64,000 nt of DNA from contig JANWJS010000033.1 of the NCBI GenBank assembly GCA_025451845.1, positions 1 through 64,000 of the forward strand, written 5' to 3'. The first letter of the stretch is position 1. The number at the start of each line of letters is the position of its first letter. Under the pieces are notes generated by a model. That model made no database searches and was not told where the DNA came from. It saw only the letters and a program-made list of their open reading frames with translations. The position numbers and the translations under genes were made by a program. This document shows positions 18,934 to 26,224 of the stretch, piece by piece. This DNA comes from Steroidobacteraceae bacterium. Lineage in GTDB: Bacteria; Pseudomonadota; Gammaproteobacteria; Steroidobacterales; Steroidobacteraceae.

Positions 18934-19685
18934 ACGTGTTTCGCGCGCAGGCAATGCACGGTATGTGGCGGCTCGCTCTGCCGCTGACCCTGGTACTGTC
19001 GTTGGGTGGTGCATCGCTCGCAACGGCGCAGGCTCCTCCCGCGGTGCACCACGGTGCCCAACAGAGGGAGTTACCGCAGGGCGAAGGCGCCTGGCAGAAC
19101 TTGATACAGGACAGCTCCGCTCCGCTGTTGCGCGGTTGGCAACATCCTGGGCTGCCTGCCGGGTGGACCATCGAGAATGGCGTGCTCTGCAAGAGCGGAC
19201 CGGTGGACGATCTGCAGTCCACGCGAACTTATAAGGACTTCGAGCTGGAGCTCGATTGGAAGATCGGCAAGGAAGGCAACAGCGGCATCTTCTATCGGGC
19301 CACGCACCAGTACGACGAGATCTACTGGAGCGGGCCCGAATACCAGCTTCTCGACGACGCGAATGCCGCGGACGGCAAGAACCGGCTCACGGCGGCAGGA
19401 TCGGTGTACGCCATGTATCCTTCGCCGGCCGGCGTGGTGCATCCTTATGGCCGCTGGAACAGGGCCCGCATCATCGTGCGCGGCCATCACGTCGAGTACT
19501 GGATGAACGGGCGCCGGATCGTTGCTTACGAGCTGGGAAGTGTCGACTGGAAGAAGCGCGACGCCGCCTCGAAGTTCTCGGCTTATCCAGGCTACGGTCT
19601 GGCACCCGAGGGCTTGATCGGGATCCAGGGAAACCACCCTGGCGCCGTCTCAATCCGCCACATGCGCATCCGGATACTGCCCTAG
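18930..19685 (+). CDS. Secreted DUF1080 (3-keto-disaccharide hydrolase-like) protein
   Basis: 251 aa, concanavalin-like jelly-roll domain. N-terminal signal sequence (MWRLALPLTLVLSLGGASLATAQA) places it in the periplasm or outside. Domain signatures are FELELDWKIGKEGNSGIFYRATH, YWSGPEYQLLDD, YGRWNRARIIVRGHHVEYWMNGRRIVAYE and GLIGIQGNHPGAVSIRHMRIR. DUF1080 proteins have been shown to cleave 3-keto-glycosides. As last gene of a cassette with a sugar oxidase module it fits as the bond-cleaving enzyme after C3 oxidation. Start overlaps the preceding stop (ATGA). Confidence 0.83.
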   Translation: MNVFRAQAMHGMWRLALPLTLVLSLGGASLATAQAPPAVHHGAQQRELPQGEGAWQNLIQDSSAPLLRGWQHPGLPAGWTIENGVLCKSGPVDDLQSTRTYKDFELELDWKIGKEGNSGIFYRATHQYDEIYWSGPEYQLLDDANAADGKNRLTAAGSVYAMYPSPAGVVHPYGRWNRARIIVRGHHVEYWMNGRRIVAYELGSVDWKKRDAASKFSAYPGYGLAPEGLIGIQGNHPGAVSIRHMRIRILP

Positions 19686-19738
19686 CATCCTTGCCGCGAT
19701 GGAGCGGCCGGCGCACCCGCCCGCAATTCGAGCCCTCG

Positions 19739-20143
19739 CTAGAGATGTCCGATCTGCGCGGGCGGCTGGGTCCAGTTGTCGTGCAGCCCGTCGGAATAGC
19801 GGATGGGACCGCTGAGGAGCTCTTCCGGCGATGCATCGTCGAGCGTGGCGACAAAAACGCACACGAACGACCCACCCATGTAGTCGGCCTCGCCGCGCGC
19901 ATGCGTGCGAACACCGCAGCGGGCACAGTGATACTTCACGGGCGCCTGAGCATGTTTGTGGTATGCCACGCCCTCCTGCGAGCCGTCCGCCAGGCGGAAT
20001 GCTTCGGGCTTGACGTAGGTGCCCCAGGCCCGGGCCTTGACACAGAACGTGCAATTGCAACGCCCGGTCCCCCGAGTCAGATCGATATCGGCCTCGTAGC
20101 GGATGGCGCCGCAATGGCAGCTGCCGCGGAACGTCTTGAGCAT
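19739..20143 (-). CDS. GFA-family zinc protein (CENP-V/GFA domain)
   Basis: 134 aa, one GFA domain. Zinc-binding cysteines are visible in SCHCGAIRYEAD (residues 8-15), RCNCTFCVK, and YHCARCGVRTHARGE. The family is named for glutathione-dependent formaldehyde activation, but most members have no proven activity. Ribosome site GGAGA lies before ATG 20143. Divergent from a MarR-type regulator, with a palindrome between them, so it is the likely target of that regulator. Confidence 0.88.
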   Translation of the reverse strand: MLKTFRGSCHCGAIRYEADIDLTRGTGRCNCTFCVKARAWGTYVKPEAFRLADGSQEGVAYHKHAQAPVKYHCARCGVRTHARGEADYMGGSFVCVFVATLDDASPEELLSGPIRYSDGLHDNWTQPPAQIGHL

Positions 20144-20164
20144 GTGGAACTCTCCTGCGATCTA

Positions 20165-20180
20165 TGACAGTATGCTGTCA
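20165..20180. promoter_or_regulatory. Palindromic operator 1 of the MarR/GFA pair
   Basis: TGACAG-TATG-CTGTCA, a 16-bp inverted repeat between the divergent GFA and MarR genes, ending 2 bp before the MarR start codon. A possible -10 (TATGCT, 20171-20176) for a leaderless MarR message lies within it. A second copy lies 37 bp downstream inside the MarR reading frame. Confidence 0.65.
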
Positions 20181-20182
20181 CT

Positions 20183-20677
20183 ATGAGCAGTCTACGAGAT
20201 AGACAGCATGCTGTCAACAAAGACGGTGACATTCCCGCGCGTACTCCCGCAGGGGACGCTTTCAGTGCCCTCGCCGTCCTGATCCTTCGCCTCGGCGGTC
20301 ACCTCGCCGGCGCGGGCGACGATCTGGCGCGCCCGAGCGGCCAGACGAGCGCGCGCTGGCAGGTCTTGGCCGCGGTGGAAAATCAGATGGCCACCGTGGC
20401 GCAAATTGCGCGCTCACTCGGCCTTGCACGGCAGAGTGTGCAGCGGATCGCGGACGTCCTGGCTCGGGAAGGCCTGGCGAAGTACCAGGAAAATCCCGGC
20501 CATCGGCGCGCAAAGCTGCTGCGGCTCCTGCCCCGGGGCCGTCATGTGCTGCGAGCCATTCAGGCCGCGCAACAGCCTTGGGCTGACCGACTGGGCGCCG
20601 CAATCGGGGAGGCGGACCTGCGCCGGGCGAGCGCGATTCTGCAGCGCCTGCTACAGGTGCTCGCCGAGACCGAGTGA
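20183..20677 (+). CDS. MarR-family transcriptional regulator
   Basis: 164 aa winged-helix regulator: TSARWQVLAAVENQMATVAQIARSLGLARQSVQRIADVLAREGLAKYQENPGHRRAKLLRLLPRG is the MarR DNA-binding core. No other in-frame start exists before the core, so ATG 20183 is used although palindrome 1 ends at 20180 and leaves no room for a ribosome site. The message is therefore probably leaderless. The second operator copy lies within codons 7-11. Probably represses itself and the divergent GFA gene. Confidence 0.87.
   Translation: MSSLRDRQHAVNKDGDIPARTPAGDAFSALAVLILRLGGHLAGAGDDLARPSGQTSARWQVLAAVENQMATVAQIARSLGLARQSVQRIADVLAREGLAKYQENPGHRRAKLLRLLPRGRHVLRAIQAAQQPWADRLGAAIGEADLRRASAILQRLLQVLAETE
20202..20215. 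promoter_or_regulatory. Palindromic operator 2, inside the MarR coding region
   Basis: GACAGCATGCTGTC, a perfect 14-bp palindrome. It shares GACAG(T/C)ATGCTGTC with the 20165-20180 site, with centres 36 bp apart. Binding here would block early elongation or leaderless initiation of the regulator gene. Confidence 0.6.
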
Positions 20678-20697
20678 GCCGTTATTTCGTTGCGAAA

Positions 20698-21333
20698 TCA
20701 GTTGCGGACTTGCACGGTTCCGTCGCCGAAGGCAGCGGCGGCGAACTCCGGTAGCTGCTCCGCCCAGGCGGACAACGCGCGCAGATGCGGGTACGCCGCA
20801 TCCTTGACGGTGCCGGGCTGTATTCGCCGATTGAAATCCCAGGCCACCGCCGTCGCCACTTCGGCAGCGCCGACACCCCGCGCAGCATGCCGCGGGGGTC
20901 GGTTGGCGAGCTCCGCCTCGAGCTCGCCGAACGCGGCATGCATCTGGCTCAGCACCCGGGCGACCCAGGGCTCGTGCTGCTTTTCCGGAGGACGCAGGTT
21001 GCGCTCGTAGACGAGCTGCACGCTCTTCTCGCACGCGGCGAGCGCCAGCCCGATAGTACGCAGCGCGGCCTGCCGGTCCGCCAGCTCACGCGGCATCAGG
21101 GACCTGGGGGCGGCGAGCGCCTCCGCATAATCCAGGATGAGCGTGGAATCCATGAGCACCGTGCCGTCATCGCATACCAATGTCGGCGCCTTCACGACGG
21201 GATTGATCGCGCGGAACTGATCGAACGTGCGGAATACCGAAAGCGAGCGGTGCTCGAACGGCACTCCGAGCAGCTGCAGTGAGATCGCCACGCGGCGGAC
21301 GTAGGGCGAATCGAGCATGCCGATGAGCTGCAT
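20698..21333 (-). CDS. Glutathione S-transferase family protein
   Basis: 211 aa. Thioredoxin-like N-terminal domain (MQLIGMLDSPYVRRVAISLQLLGVPFEHRSLSVF, then NPVVKAPTLVCDDGTVLMDSTLILDYAEAL, with the glutathione-binding DS pair) and an all-helical C-terminal domain. ATG 21333 is chosen instead of 21396 because the domain begins there and TGGAG lies 7-8 bp upstream. Serine in DSPY probably plays the catalytic role. Its 3' end faces the MarR gene with 20 bp between them; substrate unknown. Confidence 0.85.
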   Translation of the reverse strand: MQLIGMLDSPYVRRVAISLQLLGVPFEHRSLSVFRTFDQFRAINPVVKAPTLVCDDGTVLMDSTLILDYAEALAAPRSLMPRELADRQAALRTIGLALAACEKSVQLVYERNLRPPEKQHEPWVARVLSQMHAAFGELEAELANRPPRHAARGVGAAEVATAVAWDFNRRIQPGTVKDAAYPHLRALSAWAEQLPEFAAAAFGDGTVQVRN

Positions 21334-21430
21334 ACCGCACTCCAGTGGGGGACCGGCAGCCGGTTCAGCGCCGGATCTTTCCGGATACGATAGCACCCCG
21401 GAACAGGCGATCGATCATCCTCGCTAGCCT

Positions 21431-21952
21431 ATGCGAAAGTCCGCGCTTCGTTTTCCGGCCACCATCAGGATCAGGGGGATCAATCCCTACGTGGCGGTCA
21501 GTAAGCGCCGCGCGGGGCAGTTGCAGGAGGATTGGCGCCGGCCGATGCCGGTGCGCGTCCGCGTAAACGGCAAGCCGGCACGAAAGCCGTGGCGCATCAA
21601 CCTGATGCCGGCGGGAAATGGCAGCTTCTTTCTCTACCTGCACAACTCAGTCCGGGAAGCATCTGCGACGCGCGTCGGGGATCGCGTCACGGTGGAACTC
21701 CAATTCGACCGATCCTACCGTAATGGACCTCTGCATCCGCTGCCTCGCTGGTTCGGCGCGGCGCTGAGCGCCAATCCGCGGGCAAAGCTGAATTGGAGCA
21801 GGCTCACTCCCAGCCGCCGGAAAGAAATCCTCAGGTACTTCGCGGCTCTGAAGTCGGATGACGCCAGGCAACGCAATCTGGTGCGCGCGATGACGGCGCT
21901 GTCGGGAGCGCCAGCCCGATTCATGGCCCGGAGTTGGAGCGAGGGGAAATAG
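21431..21952 (+). CDS. YdeI/OmpD-associated family protein with DUF1905 domain
   Basis: 173 aa. Residues about 5-95 form the DUF1905 beta-barrel (LRFPATIRIRGINPYVAVS, MPVRVRVNGKPARKPWRINLMPAGNGSFFLYLHNSVREASATRVGDRVTVELQFD). The C-terminal LSRLTPSRRKEILRYFAALKSDDARQRNL-like part matches the bacteriocin-protection YdeI/OmdA helix pair. Proposed functions in this family are envelope stress or antimicrobial-peptide resistance, without a firm biochemical role. Its last 32 bp overlap the convergent SRPBCC gene. Confidence 0.78.
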   Translation: MRKSALRFPATIRIRGINPYVAVSKRRAGQLQEDWRRPMPVRVRVNGKPARKPWRINLMPAGNGSFFLYLHNSVREASATRVGDRVTVELQFDRSYRNGPLHPLPRWFGAALSANPRAKLNWSRLTPSRRKEILRYFAALKSDDARQRNLVRAMTALSGAPARFMARSWSEGK

Positions 21953-22334
21953 GCGCGACCGCCCGGGCCTGAAGCGCGCCACGCATGGCTGTTGCGCCCG
22001 CGTTCAGCATGGACTCCAGAACGGGTGCCGCGCTTGCAGGCAGGAAGTCGGCCGTCCACTCCACGCGAGAGCCTCCTGCGGCGCGCGCATGCACTTGTAC
22101 GCACCCGTTGTAATGAGTGAGGGGACTGTCCGCAGCTTTCGCGGTCCAGACCAGCCTGCGCAGCGAGTCCGAAGAGCTGACGATCGGCTCCTCGACGATA
22201 CGTCCGTTGGCGAACGTCACGCGGCGTCCACCCGGGACCAAGCGGGTATGCAGCGCACCGACATCGCGTATCGCGTCCCACACCACATCAGGGTTCGCGT
22301 CCGTCAAAACCTCTTTCGTGATCGAGCCCATCAT
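21921..22334 (-). CDS. SRPBCC-family protein (polyketide cyclase/START-like)
   Basis: 137 aa. MGSITKEVLTDANPDVVWDAIRDVGALHTRLVPG is the typical first strand and helix of the ligand-binding SRPBCC fold, followed by VTFANGRIVEEPIVSSSDSLRRLVWTAKA and SRVEWTADFLPASAAPVLESMLNAGATAMRGAL. Such proteins bind hydrophobic small molecules, and nothing here points to a ligand. 3' end overlaps the YdeI-like gene by 32 bp. Confidence 0.8.
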   Translation of the reverse strand: MMGSITKEVLTDANPDVVWDAIRDVGALHTRLVPGGRRVTFANGRIVEEPIVSSSDSLRRLVWTAKAADSPLTHYNGCVQVHARAAGGSRVEWTADFLPASAAPVLESMLNAGATAMRGALQARAVAPISPRSNSGP

Positions 22335-22722
22335 TCACCTCATGGAGGAATTCAGTGCGATTCTAAGGTGGCTGCGCCGCGCGCCTCTTGGGAAAAATTG
22401 CTGGTTTCCCGGGTGTCCCCCCCCTTTGGCGGCGCTGCGAGGCAGAATGGCCCGGACGGCCCCTCAGTTGACCCCTGCTGGACGGCAGAGCATTCTGTGA
22501 AGCCACCATGAGCGATGCAGGCGCGACGGCAGCCGAGCTCAAGGAGGGCTCCTCCATTCGCGTCGGCCCCCTTCAGGCTGCCACCGTCCCTGCCGGGGTC
22601 GTGCATCGCACGATCAGCGTGGGCCGGACGGTCAATCTGTCCTTCGAGAGGGCTCGAGCTGAAACGGTCTTTTTGGACGAATAGAAAGCCCGCGCTGCCG
22701 CAACGCGCTTCGAGGTAACGCC
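22335..22722. other. 388-bp region with one short ORF
   Basis: Between the SRPBCC gene and a methyltransferase. Holds the short ORF at 22508-22684 annotated separately. The rest shows no conserved promoter or repeat beyond a C-run (CCCCCCCC) near 22420; the longer ORFs over it (22117-22500, 22352-22834 minus) look like shadows. Confidence 0.5.
22508..22684 (+). pseudogene. Short ORF resembling a cupin C-terminal fragment
   Basis: 58 codons, below the track cutoff. Translation GSSIRVGPLQAATVPAGVVHRTISVGRTVNLSFERARAETVFLDE resembles the last strands of a small cupin/3-hydroxyanthranilate-like barrel (VPAGVVHRT, then NLSFE, ETVFLD), but the metal-binding first half is absent. Ends 38 bp before the methyltransferase. 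Either a decayed cupin gene or a small independent protein; the match is judged by eye. Confidence 0.35.
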
Positions 22723-23583
22723 ATGAGTCTCCTCGCCACCGACGAACGCAATGCAGATCAGGTCGCGTACTGGAATGGCCCCCCCGGCGAGCGCTGGCGG
22801 GCGCGGCAGCAGGACCAGGATACCCTCCTGGCACCCGTTACGGACGTGCTGCTCCAGCGCGCGGCACCCGCGGCTGGTGAAAGGGCGCTCGATATCGGCT
22901 GCGGGTGCGGCACCACGAGTATCGAGCTCGCTCGGCGCGTCATGCCCGGCGGCCGGGTGGTCGGGGTCGATATCTCCGCGCCGATGCTGCAGCGGGCCGG
23001 GGAGCGCGCACCCGCAGATCTGCCCGTCGATTTCATCATGGCGGATGCGACCGCCTATCGTTTCGATCCCGCCGCCGCCGACCTCCTCTTCTCCCGCTTC
23101 GGTGTCATGTTTTTCGCGGAGCCGCAGAAGTCATTCGCCAACATGCGGCGCGGACTGCGCCGCGGAGCGCGGCTTGCCTTCGCCTGTTGGCGCGAGCCGC
23201 GAAAGAATCCCTGGCTGATGCTGCCGCTCGAGGAGGCATGCCGGCATGTGCCGCGCCCGCCGGCACCCGGACCGGAAGAGCCGGGTCCGTTCGCCTTCGC
23301 GGACGAGCGCCGCGTTCGCGGCATCCTCGACCAGGCGGGTTTCCGTGAAGTCAGGCTCGAGCCTGTCGATCTCGCGCTCGACATCGGCGTGGGCCGCGGA
23401 CTCGAAGCGGCCGTGGAGACGGTGACGGGAATGGGTCCCGCGAGCCGTGCGCTGGAAGGCCAGCCGCCAGACCTGCGGACCGCGGCGGCCCAATCCATTC
23501 GGGCGGCGCTGGCGCGATTTCAGGTGGGCAACACCGTTGCGCTGCCTGGTGCCGTCTGGATCGTCAGCGCAATGAGCGCCTGA
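22723..23583 (+). CDS. Class I SAM-dependent methyltransferase
   Basis: 286 aa. N-terminal ADQVAYWNGPPGERWRARQQDQD is typical of a methyltransferase subgroup annotated with UbiE-like proteins. Motif I is RALDIGCGCGTTSIELAR and motif II VVGVDISAPML; then ADATAYRFDPAAADLLFSRFGVMFFAEPQKSFANMRRGLRRGARLAFACWR follows the usual order. The C-terminal cap (DERRVRGILDQAGFREVRLEPVD) decides the substrate, which is not recognisable. Confidence 0.85.
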   Translation: MSLLATDERNADQVAYWNGPPGERWRARQQDQDTLLAPVTDVLLQRAAPAAGERALDIGCGCGTTSIELARRVMPGGRVVGVDISAPMLQRAGERAPADLPVDFIMADATAYRFDPAAADLLFSRFGVMFFAEPQKSFANMRRGLRRGARLAFACWREPRKNPWLMLPLEEACRHVPRPPAPGPEEPGPFAFADERRVRGILDQAGFREVRLEPVDLALDIGVGRGLEAAVETVTGMGPASRALEGQPPDLRTAAAQSIRAALARFQVGNTVALPGAVWIVSAMSA

Positions 23584-23641
23584 GCCTGCGTCCATCCTTG
23601 CTTGCTGGCCAGGCAGGAGCGGCATCATAGAGATATCCGGC

Positions 23642-23720
23642 ATGGCTGACTTGAAGAACCGGGTAACGTTGGTCACCGGGACGATCGCGGTCAACGGCGG
23701 TGCTCTCCTCCTGACAGCTG
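23642..23720 (+). pseudogene. Possible truncated short-chain dehydrogenase start
   Basis: MADLKNRVTLVTGTIAVNGG looks like the first strand of an SDR enzyme (xLKNRVTLVTGA), but the glycine motif is broken and the frame turns into arginine-rich noise that overlaps the minus-strand membrane gene. No remainder of an SDR is visible. Probably a remnant, or chance similarity over about 13 residues. Confidence 0.25.
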
Positions 23721-23747
23721 CCCGCGGCTTCGCAGGCTCGAGCAGCC

Positions 23748-24140
23748 TTACGCGCTTTCGGGGATGCCGGCGGACGCCGGGCGCCGCCCGATGCGGCGGG
23801 CGAGCCCATGGCCGAGCCCCATGGCGATGAGGCCGACGAGCAGATGAATCACCTGGATCACCCAGTGATCGGATCCCGGAAGGAGGCGCGACTGCATCAC
23901 GCCGAGCGCCGGTACGATGAGGCTCCAGATGAGGACGACGAGCGCGAACACCCGGGCTTTAGGGAGGGCAAAGCCCAGCGCCGCAAGCACCCAGAGACAG
24001 ATGACGAACAGCAAGCCGATGAACATATGGACCGGCCGCAGTGACAGCGCGTGGCCCGTCCAGAAGAGGATCCCGAGCACTACCAGAGTGATACCGAACA
24101 GACTGATGAGTAAGCGCGCGACGAGAACGGTGTACTTCAC
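23748..24140 (-). CDS. Small integral membrane protein
   Basis: 130 aa with four hydrophobic segments: VARLLISLFGITLVVLGILFW, MFIGLLFVICLWVLAALGFAL, VFALVVLIWSLIVPALGVM and VIQVIHLLVGLIAMGLGHGLA, then a basic tail (ARRIGRRPASAGI). Not assigned to a named family. It follows the VOC gene on the same strand by 15 bp and is likely co-transcribed. Function unknown. Confidence 0.65.
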   Translation of the reverse strand: MKYTVLVARLLISLFGITLVVLGILFWTGHALSLRPVHMFIGLLFVICLWVLAALGFALPKARVFALVVLIWSLIVPALGVMQSRLLPGSDHWVIQVIHLLVGLIAMGLGHGLARRIGRRPASAGIPESA

Positions 24141-24155
24141 GGCAGCAGCGGCGGC

Positions 24156-25121
24156 TCAGTATTGAGGATCGGCCGCGGTGAAAGACGAGCAGCAGGGCTT
24201 GCCGATGGCGTGCAGCTCCATGATCTCGGCGCGCGTGCCGTCGGGATCGAGCAGGTTGAGCTGCCACTTCGCGTCGCGGCCGATCTTGGGCAGGTTGGTC
24301 TGATCGTCCAGCCGGTTGCCGTTCCAGAGAAGGGTGTACGCCGCTTCGGCGCTCGCAACTCCGAGCGAGAAGTGATCGAGCACACCGGCATCCGCCTTGC
24401 TCATCCCGGGCGGGATGCCGCGACTTCCAGGCGAGCCCACCAGCATGTACTCGAGCCAGTCGGTGCCATCGGGCACCTGCTGCGAAATCCAAACGGGCTT
24501 GTCGTCGGTCATGCCGCCGAACCAATACGGCTTGAAGCCCAGGATGGCGCGATAGAACGTGTCCTCGCGCGCCCGATCGTGGACTATGAATCCGACATGG
24601 ATGATGTGCCGTGAGAGGAGATTGACGGCGATCGCGGGAGGATGCGCTGGCGGCTGCACGAATTGAACGCGGTTGCCCTCCGGGTCCTGCACCTCGAACC
24701 AACGGCTGCCGTCGCTTCCTTGCCGCACGCGCGCCGCAACGGCAATGCCCTTCGAGCGCAGGTATCGGCGCAGGCCATCCGCGTCCGCCGTGGCGAAAGC
24801 GACGTGATCGAGCCGGCTTATCGAACTCCAACCCGGCGGCAGCGGCAAAACTTCAACGAACTGCGTCGGTGCGAAATAGTAGCGCGTGCCGCGCGAGGTC
24901 TCCGGATCCAGACCCTTGGCCGCACCGAGGTCGTGCGCGTAGAAATGCCCGCTTGCGGCAGGATCCGATGCGTAAACAGCAATGTGAGAGACACCCGTGA
25001 TGGGCGGACGAGCAGTCGAGGCGGCATAGGCAAGCGGACTCAGGCATACAGCGAGCACCGCTGAGATGTATCGGCAGGACACAGCGCCTCTGGGGTTCGG
25101 AGCTTTGGTCCACTCTACCAT
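24156..25121 (-). CDS. Exported VOC-superfamily (glyoxalase/dioxygenase-like) protein
   Basis: About 321 aa with two VOC modules: ITGVSHIAVYASDPAASGHFYAHDLGAAKG to WFEVQDPEGNRVQFVQPP, and HIIHVGFIVHDRAREDTFYRAILGFKPYWF to WQLNLLDPDGTRAEIMELHA, with the usual metal His/Glu positions. The N-terminal stretch YISAVLAVCLSPLAYAAS resembles a signal peptide, so it may be periplasmic. Start is uncertain: 25166 would run into the divergent hydrolase, ATG 25121 is used, and a GTG at 25082 behind AGAGG is also possible. The DPEGNR and DPDGTR motifs make the family secure; reaction unknown. Confidence 0.8.
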   Translation of the reverse strand: MVEWTKAPNPRGAVSCRYISAVLAVCLSPLAYAASTARPPITGVSHIAVYASDPAASGHFYAHDLGAAKGLDPETSRGTRYYFAPTQFVEVLPLPPGWSSISRLDHVAFATADADGLRRYLRSKGIAVAARVRQGSDGSRWFEVQDPEGNRVQFVQPPAHPPAIAVNLLSRHIIHVGFIVHDRAREDTFYRAILGFKPYWFGGMTDDKPVWISQQVPDGTDWLEYMLVGSPGSRGIPPGMSKADAGVLDHFSLGVASAEAAYTLLWNGNRLDDQTNLPKIGRDAKWQLNLLDPDGTRAEIMELHAIGKPCCSSFTAADPQY

Positions 25122-25134
25122 GTAACATGCCATC

Positions 25135-25830
25135 ATGACGGCCCCGGAGAGCGAACGCCTGACCATTGATGTCGGTGCAGACCATCACGTGTCCGGTCTG
25201 TTCGACCGCCCGCGCGCAGCACGAGCCTTGTGCATCCTGGCGCACGGTGCCGGCGCGGGGATGGAGCATCCCTCGATGCAAGCCGTTGCAACCGGGCTCG
25301 CGGCGCGCAGCATTGCGACCCTGCGTTATCAATTCCCGTATATGGAGCAACGGAGCCGGCGGCCAGACCCTCCCGCGGTGTGCCACGCGACCGTTCGCGC
25401 CGCCGTTGCGCAGGCGGGGCGGCTCGCGCCGGACCTGCCGCTCATCGCCGGAGGCCGATCGTTCGGCGGACGCATGACGTCGCAAGCACAGGCGCAGTCT
25501 CCGCTGGCAGGGGTCCGCGGGCTCGTGTTCCTGGCGTTCCCATTGCATCCCGCCGGTCGACCCGGCGCGGAACGCGCCGCACACCTGCAGGAGGTCAGCA
25601 TCCCCATGCTCTTCATTCAAGGAACGCGCGACGAGCTCGCGGATCCGAGTTTGCTCCGGGCGCTCGTCGAGCGCCTCGGTTCGCGCGCCACCCTACATCT
25701 GCTCGAGGATGCCGATCATGGCTTCCACATTCCCGCCCGAAGCGGCCGGAAAGACGTCGACGTGCGCGACGATGCGCTGAATGCAGTGCGTACCTGGCTG
25801 GACTGCATCGCCGGCTCGCGGCCAAGCTGA
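25135..25830 (+). CDS. Alpha/beta-hydrolase, KANL3/Tex30-like family
   Basis: 231 aa. Oxyanion segment ALCILAHGAGAGMEHPSMQ, nucleophile elbow GGRSFGGRMTSQAQ (Ser), Asp region LFIQGTRDELAD and catalytic His in LLEDADHGFHIP. The HGAGAGM and GRSFGGRM motifs define the Tex30/KANL3-like group. Nearly overlaps the divergent VOC gene, leaving 13 bp between starts. Substrate unknown. Confidence 0.84.
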   Translation: MTAPESERLTIDVGADHHVSGLFDRPRAARALCILAHGAGAGMEHPSMQAVATGLAARSIATLRYQFPYMEQRSRRPDPPAVCHATVRAAVAQAGRLAPDLPLIAGGRSFGGRMTSQAQAQSPLAGVRGLVFLAFPLHPAGRPGAERAAHLQEVSIPMLFIQGTRDELADPSLLRALVERLGSRATLHLLEDADHGFHIPARSGRKDVDVRDDALNAVRTWLDCIAGSRPS

Positions 25831-26224
25831 GCTGCTGAGATACCCGTTGCAATAGCCTCCTGGCGCGGGCGGAGTTTGCTACCTTCCTCGCTCGAGCGCA
25901 GACGCGACGCGGTGTTCCTCATCCGATCCTCGGCGCGGAGACTCCAGCATTCATGCTGGAGGAAGCGCCGCCTCCCTGTTGCAAGATATCGCGGACCTGG
26001 GTTAATATACAGCTCGTCGGTATATCGGCTATCAGGCCCCCGGCGGGTGATCGACGATTTTTCGGGCGGCTCGCGGCAAGCGAGTGCAACGACACGGTGG
26101 TTTCGACTGCGAGTGTGCGTTGGGTAAGGGCACATGGTTGTTTCCGGGCTAGAACGTTAGCCCCCTGATTCTGGAAATCCCCTCCCTTGAGGGAGGGGAA
26201 GACGTTAAAGCAGGGTCGAGAGCA
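25831..26224. other. 394-bp intergenic region with two inverted repeats
   Basis: No credible gene. It contains a palindrome CTCCAGCAT-TC-ATGCTGGAG (25942-25961) and a stem-loop just before the sorbosone-dehydrogenase-like gene (26179-26198). Base composition is lower in GC between about 25980 and 26110 than in its neighbours, which may mark the promoter of the downstream gene. Confidence 0.5.
26179..26198. repeat. Stem-loop CCCCTCCC-TTGA-GGGAGGGG
   Basis: Perfect 8-bp stem with a TTGA tetraloop, 27 bp upstream of the next start codon. Such short GC palindromes are typical of REP-like dispersed elements; no second copy is seen in the window. It could also be a 5' leader hairpin. No T-tract follows. 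Confidence 0.45.

Noticed and set aside
25942-25961. CTCCAGCAT-TC-ATGCTGGAG palindrome as a terminator or operator
   Set aside because: Loop of 2 bases, no T-tract and no matching second copy; kept only as a note in the intergenic entry.
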